64,000 nt of DNA from Rattus norvegicus. Lineage: Eukaryota > Chordata > Mammalia > Rodentia > Muridae. Numbering within the stretch: position 1 is the stretch's first letter; every line of letters starts with the position of its first letter. Where the stretch lies: contig NC_086029.1 in assembly GCF_036323735.1 (NCBI RefSeq), forward strand, positions 50,773,357 through 50,837,356, given 5' to 3'. The position numbers were made by a program, and so were the translations under genes. Below are positions 36,175 to 47,542 of the stretch, piece after piece. Under the pieces are notes generated by a model. That model worked only from the letters and a program-made list of their open reading frames with translations, did no database searches and was not told the DNA's origin.

Positions 36175-36545
36175 CAATTCTGTTTCTTCTATGGTGCCTT
36201 CTGTCTCCCTGCCCAGCCATTGGCTGCCAGCAATTTTGTTCACCAATCAGAACCAGCTGGGGTCAGGGACCTCCATCATCTTACATGCAGGATTCTCGTG
36301 CAATTTGGAAACCCAAATAACATAATACAAACATTAAAACAAATCCACAACATCTTCCCTTCTGAAACGGGGGTGTTAGGAAACTACTGCTGGCAGTTTG
36401 TGCTAGTTGAGACTGGCTTTCTTTAAAACATTCCAATGGCGGCATCAGTCACTTGTTGAATATTTTTGAAGTGACTTTTCAGCTTCATGACTGTCATATG
36501 CTTTAGAATCAGATGTGTGTACCACAGTCAGCACTGAGGTCTCAG

Positions 36546-36890
36546 TGTTGGGATTTAAATCTTGACTCGAGTCCAGACAGAACACACCAAGCCAACATGG
36601 TTCCAGGTGGAGAGGTTTAATGAGAGAAGAAGAGGAGAAGAGGGGAGAAGCAAAGGCCGGCCATGAACACATGGAGGAAAGGGGTCGATGGGGAGAGAAG
36701 GGACAAAGGGGAAGAGCAGGGGAGAGAAGAGAGCAAAGAGTAAGAAACAATGAGGAGGGGGCAAGCAGCCCCTTCTATAGTGTTGGGTACAGCTGACTGT
36801 TGCCAGGCAACTGCGGGGCAGAGTATATCTGGCTGTTGCCAGGTAGCTGTGGGGGTGGAGCTTAGACTGAATACCCACAGCTCAGAACAG
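36546..36890 (-). mobile_element. ERV LTR, copy A
   Basis: On plus it starts 'tgttgggatttaaatcttga' and runs through 'gttccaggtggagaggttta' to 'gtggagcttagactgaatac'. Read on minus this gives a U3 with 'gttgcctggcaacagtcagc', a pyrimidine-rich stretch, and the hexamer ATTAAA ('tctcattaaacctctccacc') ahead of a CA end. It is the same family as the copies at 38.0-38.35 and 38.37-38.47 kb. It is a rodent ERV LTR; the family name is not assigned. Confidence 0.65.
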
Positions 36891-37115
36891 AGAATATGCA
36901 AGAACAGGGCCCCTCTGCCTTTTTCTTGTTGGCTTTGATAGCTGCTTGGCTCAGGCTTGGCCACTGCAGATCCTCGGTAGTTGTAGGTACTGCTCTGAAG
37001 GGCTTCACAAGAGCCTGGAACTGTTCCTGCATTTCCAGCTCTTTCCTCAGGATGTGGGGCCTCATAGTTCCTCAGGGACAGGTCAGGAGCTGCCATCTTG
37101 AACCAGTACAAGGTA
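36890..37115 (-). other. Unassigned reading-frame fragment beside LTR copy A
   Basis: On the minus strand 'caagATGGCAGCTCCTGACC' opens a short frame (M-A-A-P-D-L-S-L...). A one-base shift continues it as a charged sequence including 'KELEMQEQFQALVKPF' before it runs into the LTR. The good initiation context and coding-like composition suggest a decayed retrocopy or an exon-like fragment, but I do not recognise the parent. No intact protein is present. Confidence 0.25.
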
Positions 37116-38016
37116 AGCCTAGGTCCTAGAGAAGCAAGAGCTTGCTGAGCTTCCGGACCTCTCAGCTATGCTAGCTCTGTAGGCCTGAGTGGTGTGCATG
37201 TCCCAGAGAAGCCTGCACTTGACAAGAGCCCCTCAACCCATTGAGACAGCAGTGGCTCCTGCCATTTCTCTCTAGTTGGATTTTAATCCTAACCCTAAGT
37301 CCTTGTCTCTCACAGCAGTGCAGATCAGGGATGGTCTTTCTGTGGGCCTCTATCTGTGCTGACACTAGGGACGGACAGCCGGTTAGAGGCTTCTAGGGCT
37401 TTATTTCATCTGCAAGGGCACCTGAGACAGCCCAGAGCCTTGGGAAGTGGGTGCCTGGACACCATCCACTCGATCCCAGGCTGTGCTTCCTGAGTCTCTC
37501 AGTTTAGACTCCTCAGCTTTGTTTGGTTCTGCTGTTTTTAAGACAGTGATTTCGATGGAAATTATTTCCAACTTGCAGAAAGTGTGCAGCTGTGGGACGC
37601 GGGCACCCGTGGGCTCCCTCCACCCCCGCACCACACATTAATCAAGACATTTTGAGAGACAATTGCGTCCTTATAACCCTGATCGTCCAGTATGTCAGTT
37701 TGTAGATTATTTCCTTAAAGTACTAACACACTGGGTCACAAGCTCTGAAAACCAGCAGTGGCTCCTGGCCACTGGAGGAGGTGGTGCTTTTGTTCTCAGC
37801 TGGAGTCTTTCCTCTGCGCACATACCAGTGTCTGACCACCATTCCTGAGGTCAAATCATCCTGTTATGCTGTCTGTGCACCGTTTGAGTTCCCAGGGGCA
37901 AGGCTTTGTTACTGCTTTGTTCGCAGGGATGCATTTCCTCAACAAAGGCATTTCCTAATCTACACGAAGGGGCCAGGAAACAAAGGCGTCCTAGAAAATT
38001 GGAGCAAGTCATAGCT
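37116..38016. other. Intergenic DNA between LTR copies
   Basis: About 900 bases between the two oppositely oriented LTR copies. No retroviral gag, pol or env motif was recognised in any frame, so the flanking LTRs do not bound a visible provirus. Nothing else specific is seen. Confidence 0.5.
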
Positions 38017-38354
38017 CCTATTGGTATTCTGTCTAAGCTCCAACCCCACAGCTACCTGGGAACAGCCCCGTATGCCCCGCCCCACTGTTGCCTAGCAACA
38101 GCCAGATGTGCCTGACTATATAAGGAGCTGCTTGCCCCCTCCTCTCTCTCTTGCCCTTCCTCTTCTCTGCTCTCATGCCCTCTCTGTCCCTGTTCCTTCT
38201 CTCTATCTCCCCCCACTTCCCTCCACGTGCTCATGGCTGACCTCCTTTGTTCCTCCCTTCTTCTCCTCTTCTTCTCTCATTAAACCTCTCCAGTGGAACC
38301 ATGTTGGCTTGGTATGTTCTGTCTGGTCACCGGGTTGAGATTTAAACCCTAACA
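38017..38354 (+). mobile_element. ERV LTR, copy B (solo)
   Basis: It runs from 'ggtattctgtctaagctcca' to a CA end ('ttaaaccctaaca'). The TATA-like 'gactatataaggagctg' near 38114-38130 is followed by a long pyrimidine-rich segment, the hexamer ATTAAA at about 38279-38284 and 'ggaaccatgttggcttggta'. It is the same family as copy A in the opposite orientation. No internal proviral sequence was recognised on either side, so it is probably a solo LTR. Confidence 0.65.
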
Positions 38355-38370
38355 TCGGTGCCCTCTCTAG

Positions 38371-38473
38371 TCAGGCACAGCTGGCTGTTGCTAGGCAACT
38401 GTGGGGCGGAGCAAACCTGGCTGTTCCCAGGTAGCTGTGGGGCTGGAGCTTAGACAGGATACCAACAGCTTTA
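38371..38473 (-). mobile_element. ERV LTR, partial copy C, inverted next to copy B
   Basis: 'caggcacagctggctgttgc' to 'cttagacaggataccaacag' is the reverse complement, at roughly 90% identity, of the first 100 bases of copy B (38017-38115). Copies B and C therefore form a large inverted repeat with a loop of about 260 bases. Confidence 0.7.
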
Positions 38474-38589
38474 ATAAAATGAGACAGGAGAGAGGCATCT
38501 GGAACTGAATGCTCAGAGTTGTCCTGGCCACTTAGAGATCTGTTCTGATGGGATGGGGCAGCTGATAGCCTGGAGGGAGGAAGGAACCC

Positions 38590-38648
38590 AGCTACTTGGG
38601 AAACTGATACGGAAGAATTGCCTGGCAAATTTAGTAAGGCTCTGTCTA

Positions 38649-38679
<31 letters not shown>

Positions 38680-38775
38680 CGAAAAAAAAAAAGATTGGTT
38701 GTGTGGCTTAGTGGTAGAGCACTTGCCTGGCACTTTGAATATCTAGGTTCAATCTCCAGAACCATGAAAGGAAGG
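38590..38775 (+). repeat. B1 3' fragment followed by a diverged tRNA-type SINE
   Basis: 'cagctacttgggaaactgat' to 'taaggctctgtctaaaaaca' is a B1-type 3' half with an A-rich tail. After it, 'ttgtgtggcttagtggtaga', 'gcacttgcctggcactttga' and 'ggttcaatctccagaaccat' form an ID-like body much more diverged than the other ID copies. Confidence 0.55.
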
Positions 38776-38848
38776 AAGAAGGGAGGGAGGGAGGAAGGAA
38801 GGAAGGAGAAAGAAAGAAAGATAATTAGAAGGAACTAAGCCATTGTGA

Positions 38849-38924
<76 letters not shown>

Positions 38925-38940
38925 GAGACAGAGAGAGAGA
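38764..38940. repeat. (GGAA)n and (TG)n(GA)n simple repeats
   Basis: A GGAA/GGGA purine tract (about 38764-38820) is followed at 38852-38940 by TG dinucleotides passing into GA with ACAG interruptions. Confidence 0.93.
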
Positions 38941-39289
38941 CTGCATTTTCTCATTATTCTGTGGCCCTACCATTGCTTGGAAGGAAGACTTAACCCACAA
39001 TAGAGCAGAAGCAGGACAGAGTCCACCTCCTCAGCCTCCTGAAGATTCTGTATGTGGCCTCGAGTAAGGTTCCAGGAGCCGTCTAGGAAAGGCTAAGGCT
39101 TGCAGGTGACCTTCCTGAAGATGGCCCAGTTTTTTAACATGGTCTGCGATGGGTGAACTCTGTGAGGCAAGGTCCCACAGAGACATCAGGGATGTTTCTT
39201 GCAGCTGATATGCCTTTCCTATTGCAATTATTAAAAAATATATAAAAGTCCTGGACATTAGTGCACCCTATTGAGCAGATTTCCTGCTT

Positions 39290-39975
39290 CTCAACATAAA
39301 GATTAACTTTTGTGAATTAATGATGTTTAGATGAATTAATGATTTTACAAAATTTCTGATTTGGTTTCAATAATCTTAGAAAGTTTTAAGAGATAGTTTT
39401 AGCTGTTTTGCTAAAAAGTTGTAATAAAGTTAGAATCAAGAATAGAAGGTGCCCATTCCTCATAATAGTAAGTAAAGGCTGCATAATAAGAAATACAATG
39501 AGCTTTCATAATTATACTAAAAAGAAATAGACTTGGGACAAATTTGTGTTTGAGGAAAAGCATTCAGGTCCAAAGATATAGCCATAGTGTGCACTCTGAT
39601 AAGTCAAGGTCATATGAAACTGTTTCTTTGAACATACAATGAGCATATAGAATGAAACAGTGCTTTGAACTTGTTATTGATACTCTGTAATTCCCATTTC
39701 GTGTAACAGTTTACCTATGAGATAATTTTCTAAAGACCTTTTGTCTAAGAAGGTATAAAAAGGTCAGAGAAAATAAAGTTGGTGGCTTGGGCTCTGCCCC
39801 ATCCATCCATCCATCCATCCATCCATCCATCCATCCATCCATCCAAATGTTTGGGTACAGCCATATTCTGCTTCACCTGGTGTGTATGTGTCTGTGTAAG
39901 TGATATCTTTCCTTTATTCTTTTCTCTCGGGTTCACAAAGAGTTAATGAGCTCACTGTTCAGCAAGAGGCTTCTG
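39290..39975 (+). mobile_element. LTR-like segment of an old ERV (uncertain)
   Basis: An AT-rich segment carries 'ggtataaaaaggtcagagaa' followed closely by AATAAAG, then an (ATCC)n run, then 'cctttattcttttctctcgg'. A TATA box shortly ahead of a poly(A) signal is LTR-like. No matching partner LTR or internal genes were found, so the call is tentative. Confidence 0.35.
39800..39844. repeat. (ATCC)n tetranucleotide repeat
   Basis: About eleven perfect ATCC units. Confidence 0.97.
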
Positions 39976-40139
39976 GCTGACAAGAGAAAGGAGCACTAGC
40001 AGAAAACACTTTTACTTAATTCCCCAAATGGCATGTGTTAATTGACAGAATATTAGCGCTTTCTAAAGCACGAGTAATAAAGTGTTGATTTTAGCACGGA
40101 ACAATAAGCCAGAACAGTAATAAAGATTGCAGTTTCAGG

Positions 40140-41910
40140 CAGCCCTGGGAGCATGGTTCCTAGCAGAGCCTTCTCTTCACTGAGCAGTAGGAGAGAACTG
40201 AGCAGTGGCGCTAGGATGGGAAACAGTGCCTTCCATTCTCATATGGAAACAGCGCAGAAAACCGGTGTCTGTCAGCTTAAAGACCATGATCTGACTGAGT
40301 TCCCCTTAGAGTTGCAGAAGCTGATGAGCAATCTTAGGACCATCAATTTGTCCAACAAAATTGACAGTCTACCACCTCTGATAATAGGAAAGTTCACTCT
40401 TCTAAAGAGCCTATCCCTCAACCTCAAACTGACTGTTCTACCTGCTGAACTAGGCAATCTGAAAAAACTAGAGACACTAAGTCTCAACAACGATCCCCTG
40501 AGAGAGCTACCGTCTACCTCTGGGCAGCTGTTGGCACTGAAGACCCTGAGCATCTCTGGGAATTAGCTGGGAGCATTACCACCCCAGCTTTGTAGCATGT
40601 GACATCTGGTTATAGCAGATCTCTCCAAAAACCAGATTCAGAGTATACTTGACACAGTCGGGGAGCTGCAGGCCTTTGAACTCGATCTCAGATCTCCGTG
40701 AGGATATCCTGCTGTCCTCCCCTCAAAGTCCTCCGGCTGGAAGAAAGCTGCCTTGAGCTCAGCCTGCTTCCACAAAGCGTCGTCAGCAACTCCCAAATCT
40801 GCCTGCTCACTGTGGAAGGCAATCTCTTTGAAACAAGGAAACTTCGAGAACTAGAGGGTTGTGATAAGTACACGGAGAGGTTCACAGACCAAGAAGAAAT
40901 TTGCATGATGTTCTCCAGGACCATGGGACACTGACTTGGAACCTCTGTTGGAATCTGAGTCAAAGGCTCCTGACGTTGGATGCGCTGCAGATAACATTTT
41001 ACTCAATGACCTTTTCCTTTTCAGGACTATGCCAGATGAGTTAAAGGAAAGGGATTTAGAAGTAGGAGACAGGAAGAACCCTTCATCTTGAGCCATATAG
41101 GGCCATGGCCAGTGTCGATCTTCAAAACCGCGGTTAGTTGGGCTCTAAGGAACCAGTAGGCAGTTGCTGTTCATGCAGGAGAATGCTGCCTGTTAACAGG
41201 GGGACCCATGCCGCAGCTTAAGACTTTGTTGAATTGCAGACTGTCAGCTTTCACAGAGTCAGTCCCCATCAACTCTGTGTTAACACATCATATTTTTTTA
41301 TGAAATTCTAATTTGTGGGGAACATGTATGGCTAAGGGTGGATGCTTTAGTTCCAGTACATTAACTCAGTAGCCATGCTTACACTTGGAACTTGGGATAT
41401 ACATAAACACGTTAACTGTCTTAAAGAGAGCTTTGTCAGGAGGAAGGCCACCAAGAATGTTCCCTAAGGCTGCAGTAGCGATTTTTGTTTTTTAACTATT
41501 GCAGGTGCCTTATTGGTAGAGGGCTCTGAAAGAGCTAAAACTATATGGAAAATTATAATTTTTTTTTGTTTTTAGACAGGTGTTTGCTATGTAGCTCAGA
41601 CTTGCCTCAGACTCAAAATCTCCTGACCTCAAACCTCCCCTCTCCCCAACATGCTGGGATTATAGGCATGTGCCACACGGCCTACTTGTAAGATTTTTAA
41701 ATTAATTTTAGTATTCAAGATTTTCTTGAAGCTTTGTTAAAAATCATGTGCTATTTCTGGCAGCCCCTCCCCTTTTAGTATTTATAACTGTACTAATTGG
41801 ATTACCTTGAATAAAACCATTGCTACAGTATTTTAAAGTAACCTATATTTATCATGGTTATTCTCTGAATGAGAATATTCTAAATAAAATATTTTTAGTG
41901 GAAAAAAAAA
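40140..41910 (+). pseudogene. Lrrc57-ps: Processed pseudogene (retrocopy) of Lrrc57
   Basis: The frame opening at ATG 40216 (M-G-N-S-A...) aligns with LRRC57, a small leucine-rich-repeat protein with an N-terminal myristoylation-type glycine. Several LRR units are readable ('LPPLIIGKFTLLKSLSL', 'LGNLKKLETLSLN', 'LRELPSTSGQLLALKTL'). The copy is dead: a TAG at 40564-40566 stands where I expect a glutamine, two asparagine-rich LRR segments appear shortened, and the C-terminal third resumes in another frame (from about 40698, 'CCPPLKVLRLEESCLELSLL'). No intron is visible. A long 3' UTR follows, with AATAAA at 41883-41888 and an A run at 41902-41910, as expected for a LINE-1-made retrocopy. I could not identify a clear target-site duplication. 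Confidence 0.9.
41560..41690 (-). repeat. B1 SINE inside the Lrrc57 retrocopy 3' UTR
   Basis: Inverted B1 text: 'tgtttgctatgtagctcaga', 'cttgcctcagactcaaaatc', 'atgctgggattataggcatg'. It could have been present in the parent 3' UTR or inserted later; comparison with Lrrc57 would decide. Confidence 0.65.
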
Positions 41911-42289
41911 CAATTAAGTTTACCCAGTGATTAATAAAGCACAGAACAATAAGAAAAAGTTAAATTTTTAGCACATAACAGTAATAAAGAGTTAAATTTT
42001 CCCAGCACTTCATGAAGCATAGAACAGTAAGACAGAGTTAAAGTTTTTTTGCACAGAAAAGTAATAAAGAGTTAAGCTTCTTCAGCGCTTAATAAAGTAC
42101 AGAACAGTGATATTGAGTTGTAAAATAAAGATACAGCATTTAATAAAGCACAAAGATTTATAAGATAAAAATAAAGCACAGAGAGATAAAGACAAAAGAA
42201 GCCTCAGAGAGTTAAAGAGAAAAGAAGCCACAGAATAAGCAAGAGCGTGTTAAGTCTCCTTAAGCCAGTAGCTAATAGCATCCAGTACA

Positions 42290-42925
42290 GTTAGAGAAAG
42301 AGATCATCAATATTTTGGCCTGTGTCCAACGCTGTGTCCTACCTCAATTCCCCTAAAGCTGGGCAGGTCCCCGGCAGTGTGGGGCTCATGGTATCTTGTC
42401 TCCCTCTACCTTCCACCAGCTACGTATGCAGCTGACTGTGACCTTAGGGTCATAGTAGGAGGGCTCAAGTTCCAAGGGTCATTTAGCATCATGGATCAGT
42501 GCACCTAAGATATGGAAAAGGGGAGACCACCCTTTTTCCTCTCCCTTTTTAGTAACAGAGTTTGGTTTTATATGAGATGGCAATGTGCTTCACTAAAGAG
42601 TTGCCTTTTCTATCCTCTTGGCTCCTATTTAATGTTCTTCTCAAGAGATGCTCACAGAAACATGGGCTGTCCTGCCCTATCTGGCTGCCTAAGGATGGTT
42701 TTCCTCATTAGAATTAAGCCTGCTTATGCTCAGTGATAGTTCAGTCCTTGTGTTCAGTTGAATTGAGCCCTATCATTTTCCATGCTTCATTCCAAGGTAG
42801 AAGGAAGACATCTTCTTCATAAAGAGGTTATTTATAAAGAACATGAACACACTTAGTGCCCAAAAAGAGGTAAGTTTCTTTCATTCTGTTAGGCACAATA
42901 CTAATGTTTATCAGGGAAGTGTTCA
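42290..42925. other. Intergenic, no feature recognised
   Basis: About 630 bases between the tandem array and the next rodent repeat. The open frame at 42512-42736 has no recognisable domain. Nothing specific is seen. Confidence 0.5.
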
Positions 42926-42927
42926 GG

Positions 42928-43275
42928 TTAGCTTTTTGTCAACTTGACACAAGCTAGGATTATCTTGGAAGAGGGAACCTCAACTAAGAAAATGCCTCCA
43001 TCAGATTGGCCTCTGGGAAACTCTGTATGACATTTTCTTGTTTGATATGGGAGGGCCCAGCCCACTATGAGCAGTGCTACCCCTAGGCAGATGGTTCTGG
43101 ATTGTACAAGAAAGCAAGCTGAGCAAGCCAGTAAGTAGCACTCCTATATAGCCTCTACTTCAGTTTCTGCCTCCGAGTTCCCACCTTGACTTCCAGCCCT
43201 GACTTCTTTGGACAATGGACTACAAGGTATAAGCCAAGTAAAACCCTTTCTTCCAAAGTTATGTTTGGTCATTGT
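42928..43275 (+). repeat. Rodent medium-reiterated repeat, copy 1
   Basis: It runs from 'gctttttgtcaacttgacac' to 'aaaccctttcttccaaagtt'. It matches the reverse complement of the 4.3-kb element and is followed head-to-tail by copy 2. Confidence 0.65.
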
Positions 43276-43785
43276 GCTGGATAATTTTATCTGAACCTGA
43301 CACAAGTTACAGTCATCTGAGAGGAGGGAACCTCAATTAAGAAAATGCCTCCATGCAAGCTCAAGGCCCTGGGTTCGGTCCCCAGCTCCGAAAAAAAAAA
43401 AAAAAAAAAAAAAGAAAAGAAAAAAAAAAAAAAGAAAATGCCTCCATAATATCAGGCTGTAGGCAAATCTGGAGGACATTTTCATAGTGATTGATGGTGG
43501 GGGGCCAAGCCTATTGTGGGTGATACCTTTTCTGAGCCGGAGGTCATGGGTTCTATAAGAAAGCAGGCTAAGTAAGCCAGAGGAAGCAGCACTCTTCCAT
43601 AACCTCTGTATCAGCTACTGCCTCTAGGTTCCTGCCCTATTTGAGTTCCTGTCCCTACTTCCTTCAATGATGGACTATGATGTAGAAGAGTAAGTGATAC
43701 AAGCCCACAAACCCCCCTTTTCCACAACTTGTTTTCAGTAATGGTATTTCATCCTAACTAGGACACTCATGTAGGTTTTTTAAAG
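43270..43785 (+). repeat. Rodent medium-reiterated repeat, copy 2, interrupted by a truncated ID
   Basis: It runs from 'attgtgctggataattttat' to 'ttcatcctaactaggacact'. It is the same family as copy 1 in the same orientation, split at 43341-43447 by an ID fragment and its duplicated target site. Confidence 0.65.
43341..43447 (+). mobile_element. 5'-truncated ID SINE with 14-bp target-site duplication
   Basis: Only the 3' part of the ID body remains ('caaggccctgggttcggtcc' onward), with a long A-rich tail. The direct repeat GAAAATGCCTCCAT lies at 43341-43354 and 43434-43447. The A box is lost, so it lacks a complete internal promoter. Confidence 0.92.
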
Positions 43786-43940
43786 ATTTATTTCTTTGTT
43801 TGTTTATTTATTATAAGAAGAGGACACCAGATCCCATTACAGGTGGTTGTGAGCCACCATGTGGTTGCTGGGAATTGAACTCAGGACCTCTGGAAGAGCA
43901 GTCAGTGCTCTTAATCACTGAGCCATCACTCCAGCCCCAT
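43784..43940 (-). mobile_element. B2 SINE
   Basis: Inverted B2 from the T-rich tail 'ttttttaaagatttatttct' to the head 'actgagccatcactccagcc'. Well preserved. Confidence 0.88.
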
Positions 43941-44179
43941 CACGTAGTTTTGCAACAGCAATAGAAAGTCAGTCTAGAACAGTAGGCTTCTCAATCAAGC
44001 TTCCATGAAAGTAGACAAAAAGTAGTAAACACATTTCAGTGGGATTTGTTTTAAGTAAAGACAGCATAAGCAAGAATGCACATTTCCCTGCAGTAAAGGT
44101 ATAAAGATTTTAAGTTGTTGTAATGGATATTCCTTGTGCTTGACTGTATCTGGAATGAACTACAATCCTGGATTGGAAG

Positions 44180-44590
44180 GCTCACCTGTGATCCAGATCT
44201 TGAAGCTGGGATATATAAGTTTCTGACCTGGATCTTGACATCGAGATCTTGTGGCTATGAATCCCAGGAAGCAAGGCAAGGAGATCTTTGAGTTCAAGGT
44301 CATCTGAGACAAAGCAAGTCCCAGATCCAGGCATGGTGGTACACACCTTTAATCTGGGACACAGCTTCTGCTGGAGACCTACATAAAAACATTGGAAGAA
44401 GGAAGATTCACTCTTCTTCGCCTGCTTGCGTCGTGAGACTGAGCAACTATTAGATCCTTGGACTTCCATTCACTGTGGATCATTGTTGGGGAATTGGACT
44501 ACGACTGTAAGTCATCATAACAAATTCCCTTACTCTATAGAGACCACTCAGAAGTTCTGTGACTCTAGAGAACCCTGACTACAGTGGTCA
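44180..44590 (+). repeat. Composite rodent repeat with B1-like and RMER-like text
   Basis: 'ccaggcatggtggtacacac' 'ctttaatctgggacacagct' is B1-like. It is followed by 'gactgagcaactattagatc' and 'gactgtaagtcatcataaca', a rodent medium-reiterated phrase whose family I cannot assign. Confidence 0.45.
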
Positions 44591-47542
44591 TGTGAGTATG
44601 GGAAGTTCTCCATGTTATGCACACCTCCAGGCTGTGAAAGCTGATGCGCATATCAGGAACACTAGCACTATTGTGGATCCTTTGCCTGGAGTTGAGCATT
44701 AGCCACATGGGTGAGGCATGGTTGGTGGCTAGTGGAGACTTGATGACTTACCCCATATTCTCTAGATGAGTCTATGGCTTGGCCCTGCAGTGAGAGTGGC
44801 CTACTGTAAACAAGATGTGAGCTATCGTACAGCACTGTTGATACAAAAGAGTGGATGTGGTTTCCCTTACTCCCCAGCCTTAAGCATTGGCCATTTTCAA
44901 GATTGGCAGCATAGTGGGAGCTGGGTACTCCCCACCCTCTACAGGATGTGCCATGAAGTTGCTGCTCCATAATATGTTTTGTGGAATTGGATGCTCCTCA
45001 CAGCCCTCCACAGGATGCTCCATGGAGCTGGGTGCTACTGAAGACGCCCTGACCCCAGACCTCAGTCTTGGAGCTAATTCGAGCACTGCTTTATTGTGTG
45101 CACTGTGCATGAAGAACAAACTCACTTCTAGTCTTTCATCGTTGTTTTCTCCATTACTTGCTCTAGAAGAGCCATCTTGTCCCATTCTGAGACTGGATGC
45201 TCCTTGTTTCCTTTCTGTGCTAGGGCTATGAGGTCCTTGGCCAGCTTGAGGAAGGAAATAATAGTCCATAGATATAGAGTGACTCTGAATGTCTCTAAAA
45301 GCTGCCTTGGGAAGCTTTTGGGTGGAGGACTTCATAGCTCTTAGACTTTCCTTGTGTCTTTGGTGCCTTCCTGGATTTCGAGCCACTCTGTCCTGTCCTG
45401 TGGCTCTGGCCCCTTAGGCTCTAAACTTCACTGTGGGGTTCAGTTTGCTTGGAGCATTTTTGTCAACTGGACCAGAAGGCTAGCTATCTCCTTCCAGGAA
45501 TTTGCATTGCCATTTGGATCAGAAATGATGTCTGGACCAAATCTCCCTCTTTGACATGAGCCAAACTCCCTATGCCAGCTGCCCTGTGCGGTGTCTAGCC
45601 ACAATCAACAGGTACTTATTCCAACCCACTATTTCCCACTTGATATTGAGTTCTTTCTTGTGAATATCTCACTAATGATATAGAAAGCCCCTCCCTGCCT
45701 AGAAGGATAGCTGGTCTACCTTTTCGGATCCTTCTGGGCTCCTCAGCCACTTGCCTGGTAGTCTGCTGAGTTCCTATGAGTACATGGGCCAAGAATTCTG
45801 GATATTCTTGTCAGGGAGCTCATGACAGTTTGGAGAAGATAGACGAATACCAAGGACATGAGTACTCTGATATTCAACCCTGCTGTGCAGAGAGATATGA
45901 TGAGGAACTTTAGGTATTATGACAGGACCAGGCTGTCCTAGATTGGCGTATGGCACAGACTTCCTCGAATAGTTTGTATTAACAGGAAACTGCTCCTATT
46001 GGAGTGAGAGGAAAAGAGAGTCTAGATTTTCTGGATGAAGTCAGGATAACAGAGTCTGGATTGAGATTTATTTCGGAGGCTTATGTTCACCAATGTGGAT
46101 CAGTGGTTTGGGGAAAATGAGGGCACAGGAGGCTCAAAAGTGAGGTGTGGGAGGGACTGTGTGTTCTTTCTGTGAGAACCCCCTTATCTAGGGTGGATGG
46201 AGATGTGAAGGTGATGGAGCAATGAAAGGAAGAGGGGAACCCTTCAGGGCCCAGAAAAGACCTTTGCAGTACCCAGTTTCTGAGCCCAAACAACAGTGAT
46301 GATATCAAGGCCTAGGGGCTCTGAGTCCTCAGGCTGAACTAAATTCAGGGATCATAACGGAACCATCATTTTTCTATGGGCATAAGGAGCCACAACTGGT
46401 CCAACAAGCATGGAACCTGTGACCCATGAAAAAACTCTCAGTGCTGGCTATAGAGCAGCCTAGGCTACTTGGTATCCGGACTACAGGAACATCATAAACC
46501 TGGAGCAATAAACTGACTGGCTGGTAAGCTTCCACACCAACGTTGATCCCCGTATTGGATCACAGCAACACATCCACCTACTTGGCTTACCTTCACTATC
46601 AATGAAAGCTATCTGGGGCCTGAAACCTGAGCTCAGGGAAGTTGTGGGCAGCTCCCAGTGTCTGTGTGTCTTCTTAAGATCTCATCTTGCAGGAAATCAG
46701 GTGGGTATGATGGGGGAAGACGGTAGGCTTACAGCCTGGGCTGGGGATGAAGACACCTCAGAGCCTTCCCACGAGATCTAATGTTAGGAAGATTGCCTGC
46801 ACAAACTACACCCCTGCAAGGTTTATCAGATGCCCTCCTCCAACATCACCACCACCACTGACTCTCCTCCTCCAAATTCTCTGCCTCAGAGATGGAATAC
46901 ACTATGTAACTGTGTGTCCATTCTATAGACAAGGAAATTTAGACAAAAAATTTTAAATATAAAACCAAAGCACTTTGTCTAAGAATGTAGAGATAGCTTA
47001 GTGAGTAATGTGCTTGTCACATAGGTGTGAAGACTGAAGTTCAAATCCCTAGAAGCCATATAAATGAGTGGCCTATAATTTAAGATTCAGGAATGCAGAA
47101 ACAATAGATGCCCAAGACAAGCTGGCTAATGTGATTCCTAAAAAAACCCTCAGACTTCCACAAGCACATGTGCACCCCCACTCACTCGCTCTGTGCACAC
47201 ATACATGCAGCATACAAACACAAAGGGAAAACTTATCAGAATACTTACTCCTAAGATTTTCAGTCAAAATATAGCATATTTCATAAAGCCTTTCACTTAT
47301 GCCTAGGTGGTACTATTTCTTATCTTCAAAGCCATAAAATATGAGGATGGAGGGGACAACTCGGTGGTTAAGAGTAATCTACAGATTCAATGCAACCCAA
47401 AGAGAAATTAAGGGGGTTGGAGAATATTGTCAAAAAACATTATATACATGCATGAAAACACTATAATAAATCCAATTATCCTATATAATAAATATTTATT
47501 AAAACATTTTTGAAAGCTTTACTATAGATCCAAGCTGTTTTC

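Larger units (their letters stand above)
40040..42290. repeat. Degenerate AT-rich tandem array, split by a retrocopy
   Basis: Imperfect units built around 'taataaagcacagaacaata' and 'acagtaataaagagttaaat' occur at about 40.04-40.13 kb and again at about 41.92-42.29 kb. The same phrases appear on both sides of the Lrrc57 retrocopy, so the array was probably continuous before insertion. Unit length is about 30-40 bases, with heavy divergence. Confidence 0.6.

Noticed and set aside
36546..38354. A provirus bounded by LTR copies A and B
   Set aside because: The two LTRs are in opposite orientation and the 1.1 kb between them has no gag, pol or env motif.
39745..39936. CRISPR-like or satellite array around the ATCC repeat
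   Set aside because: It is a simple tetranucleotide microsatellite without spacers, in a mammalian genome.
44880..45386. 168-codon minus-strand frame
   Set aside because: No domain or codon pattern suggestive of a gene, and no splice or poly(A) context identified.
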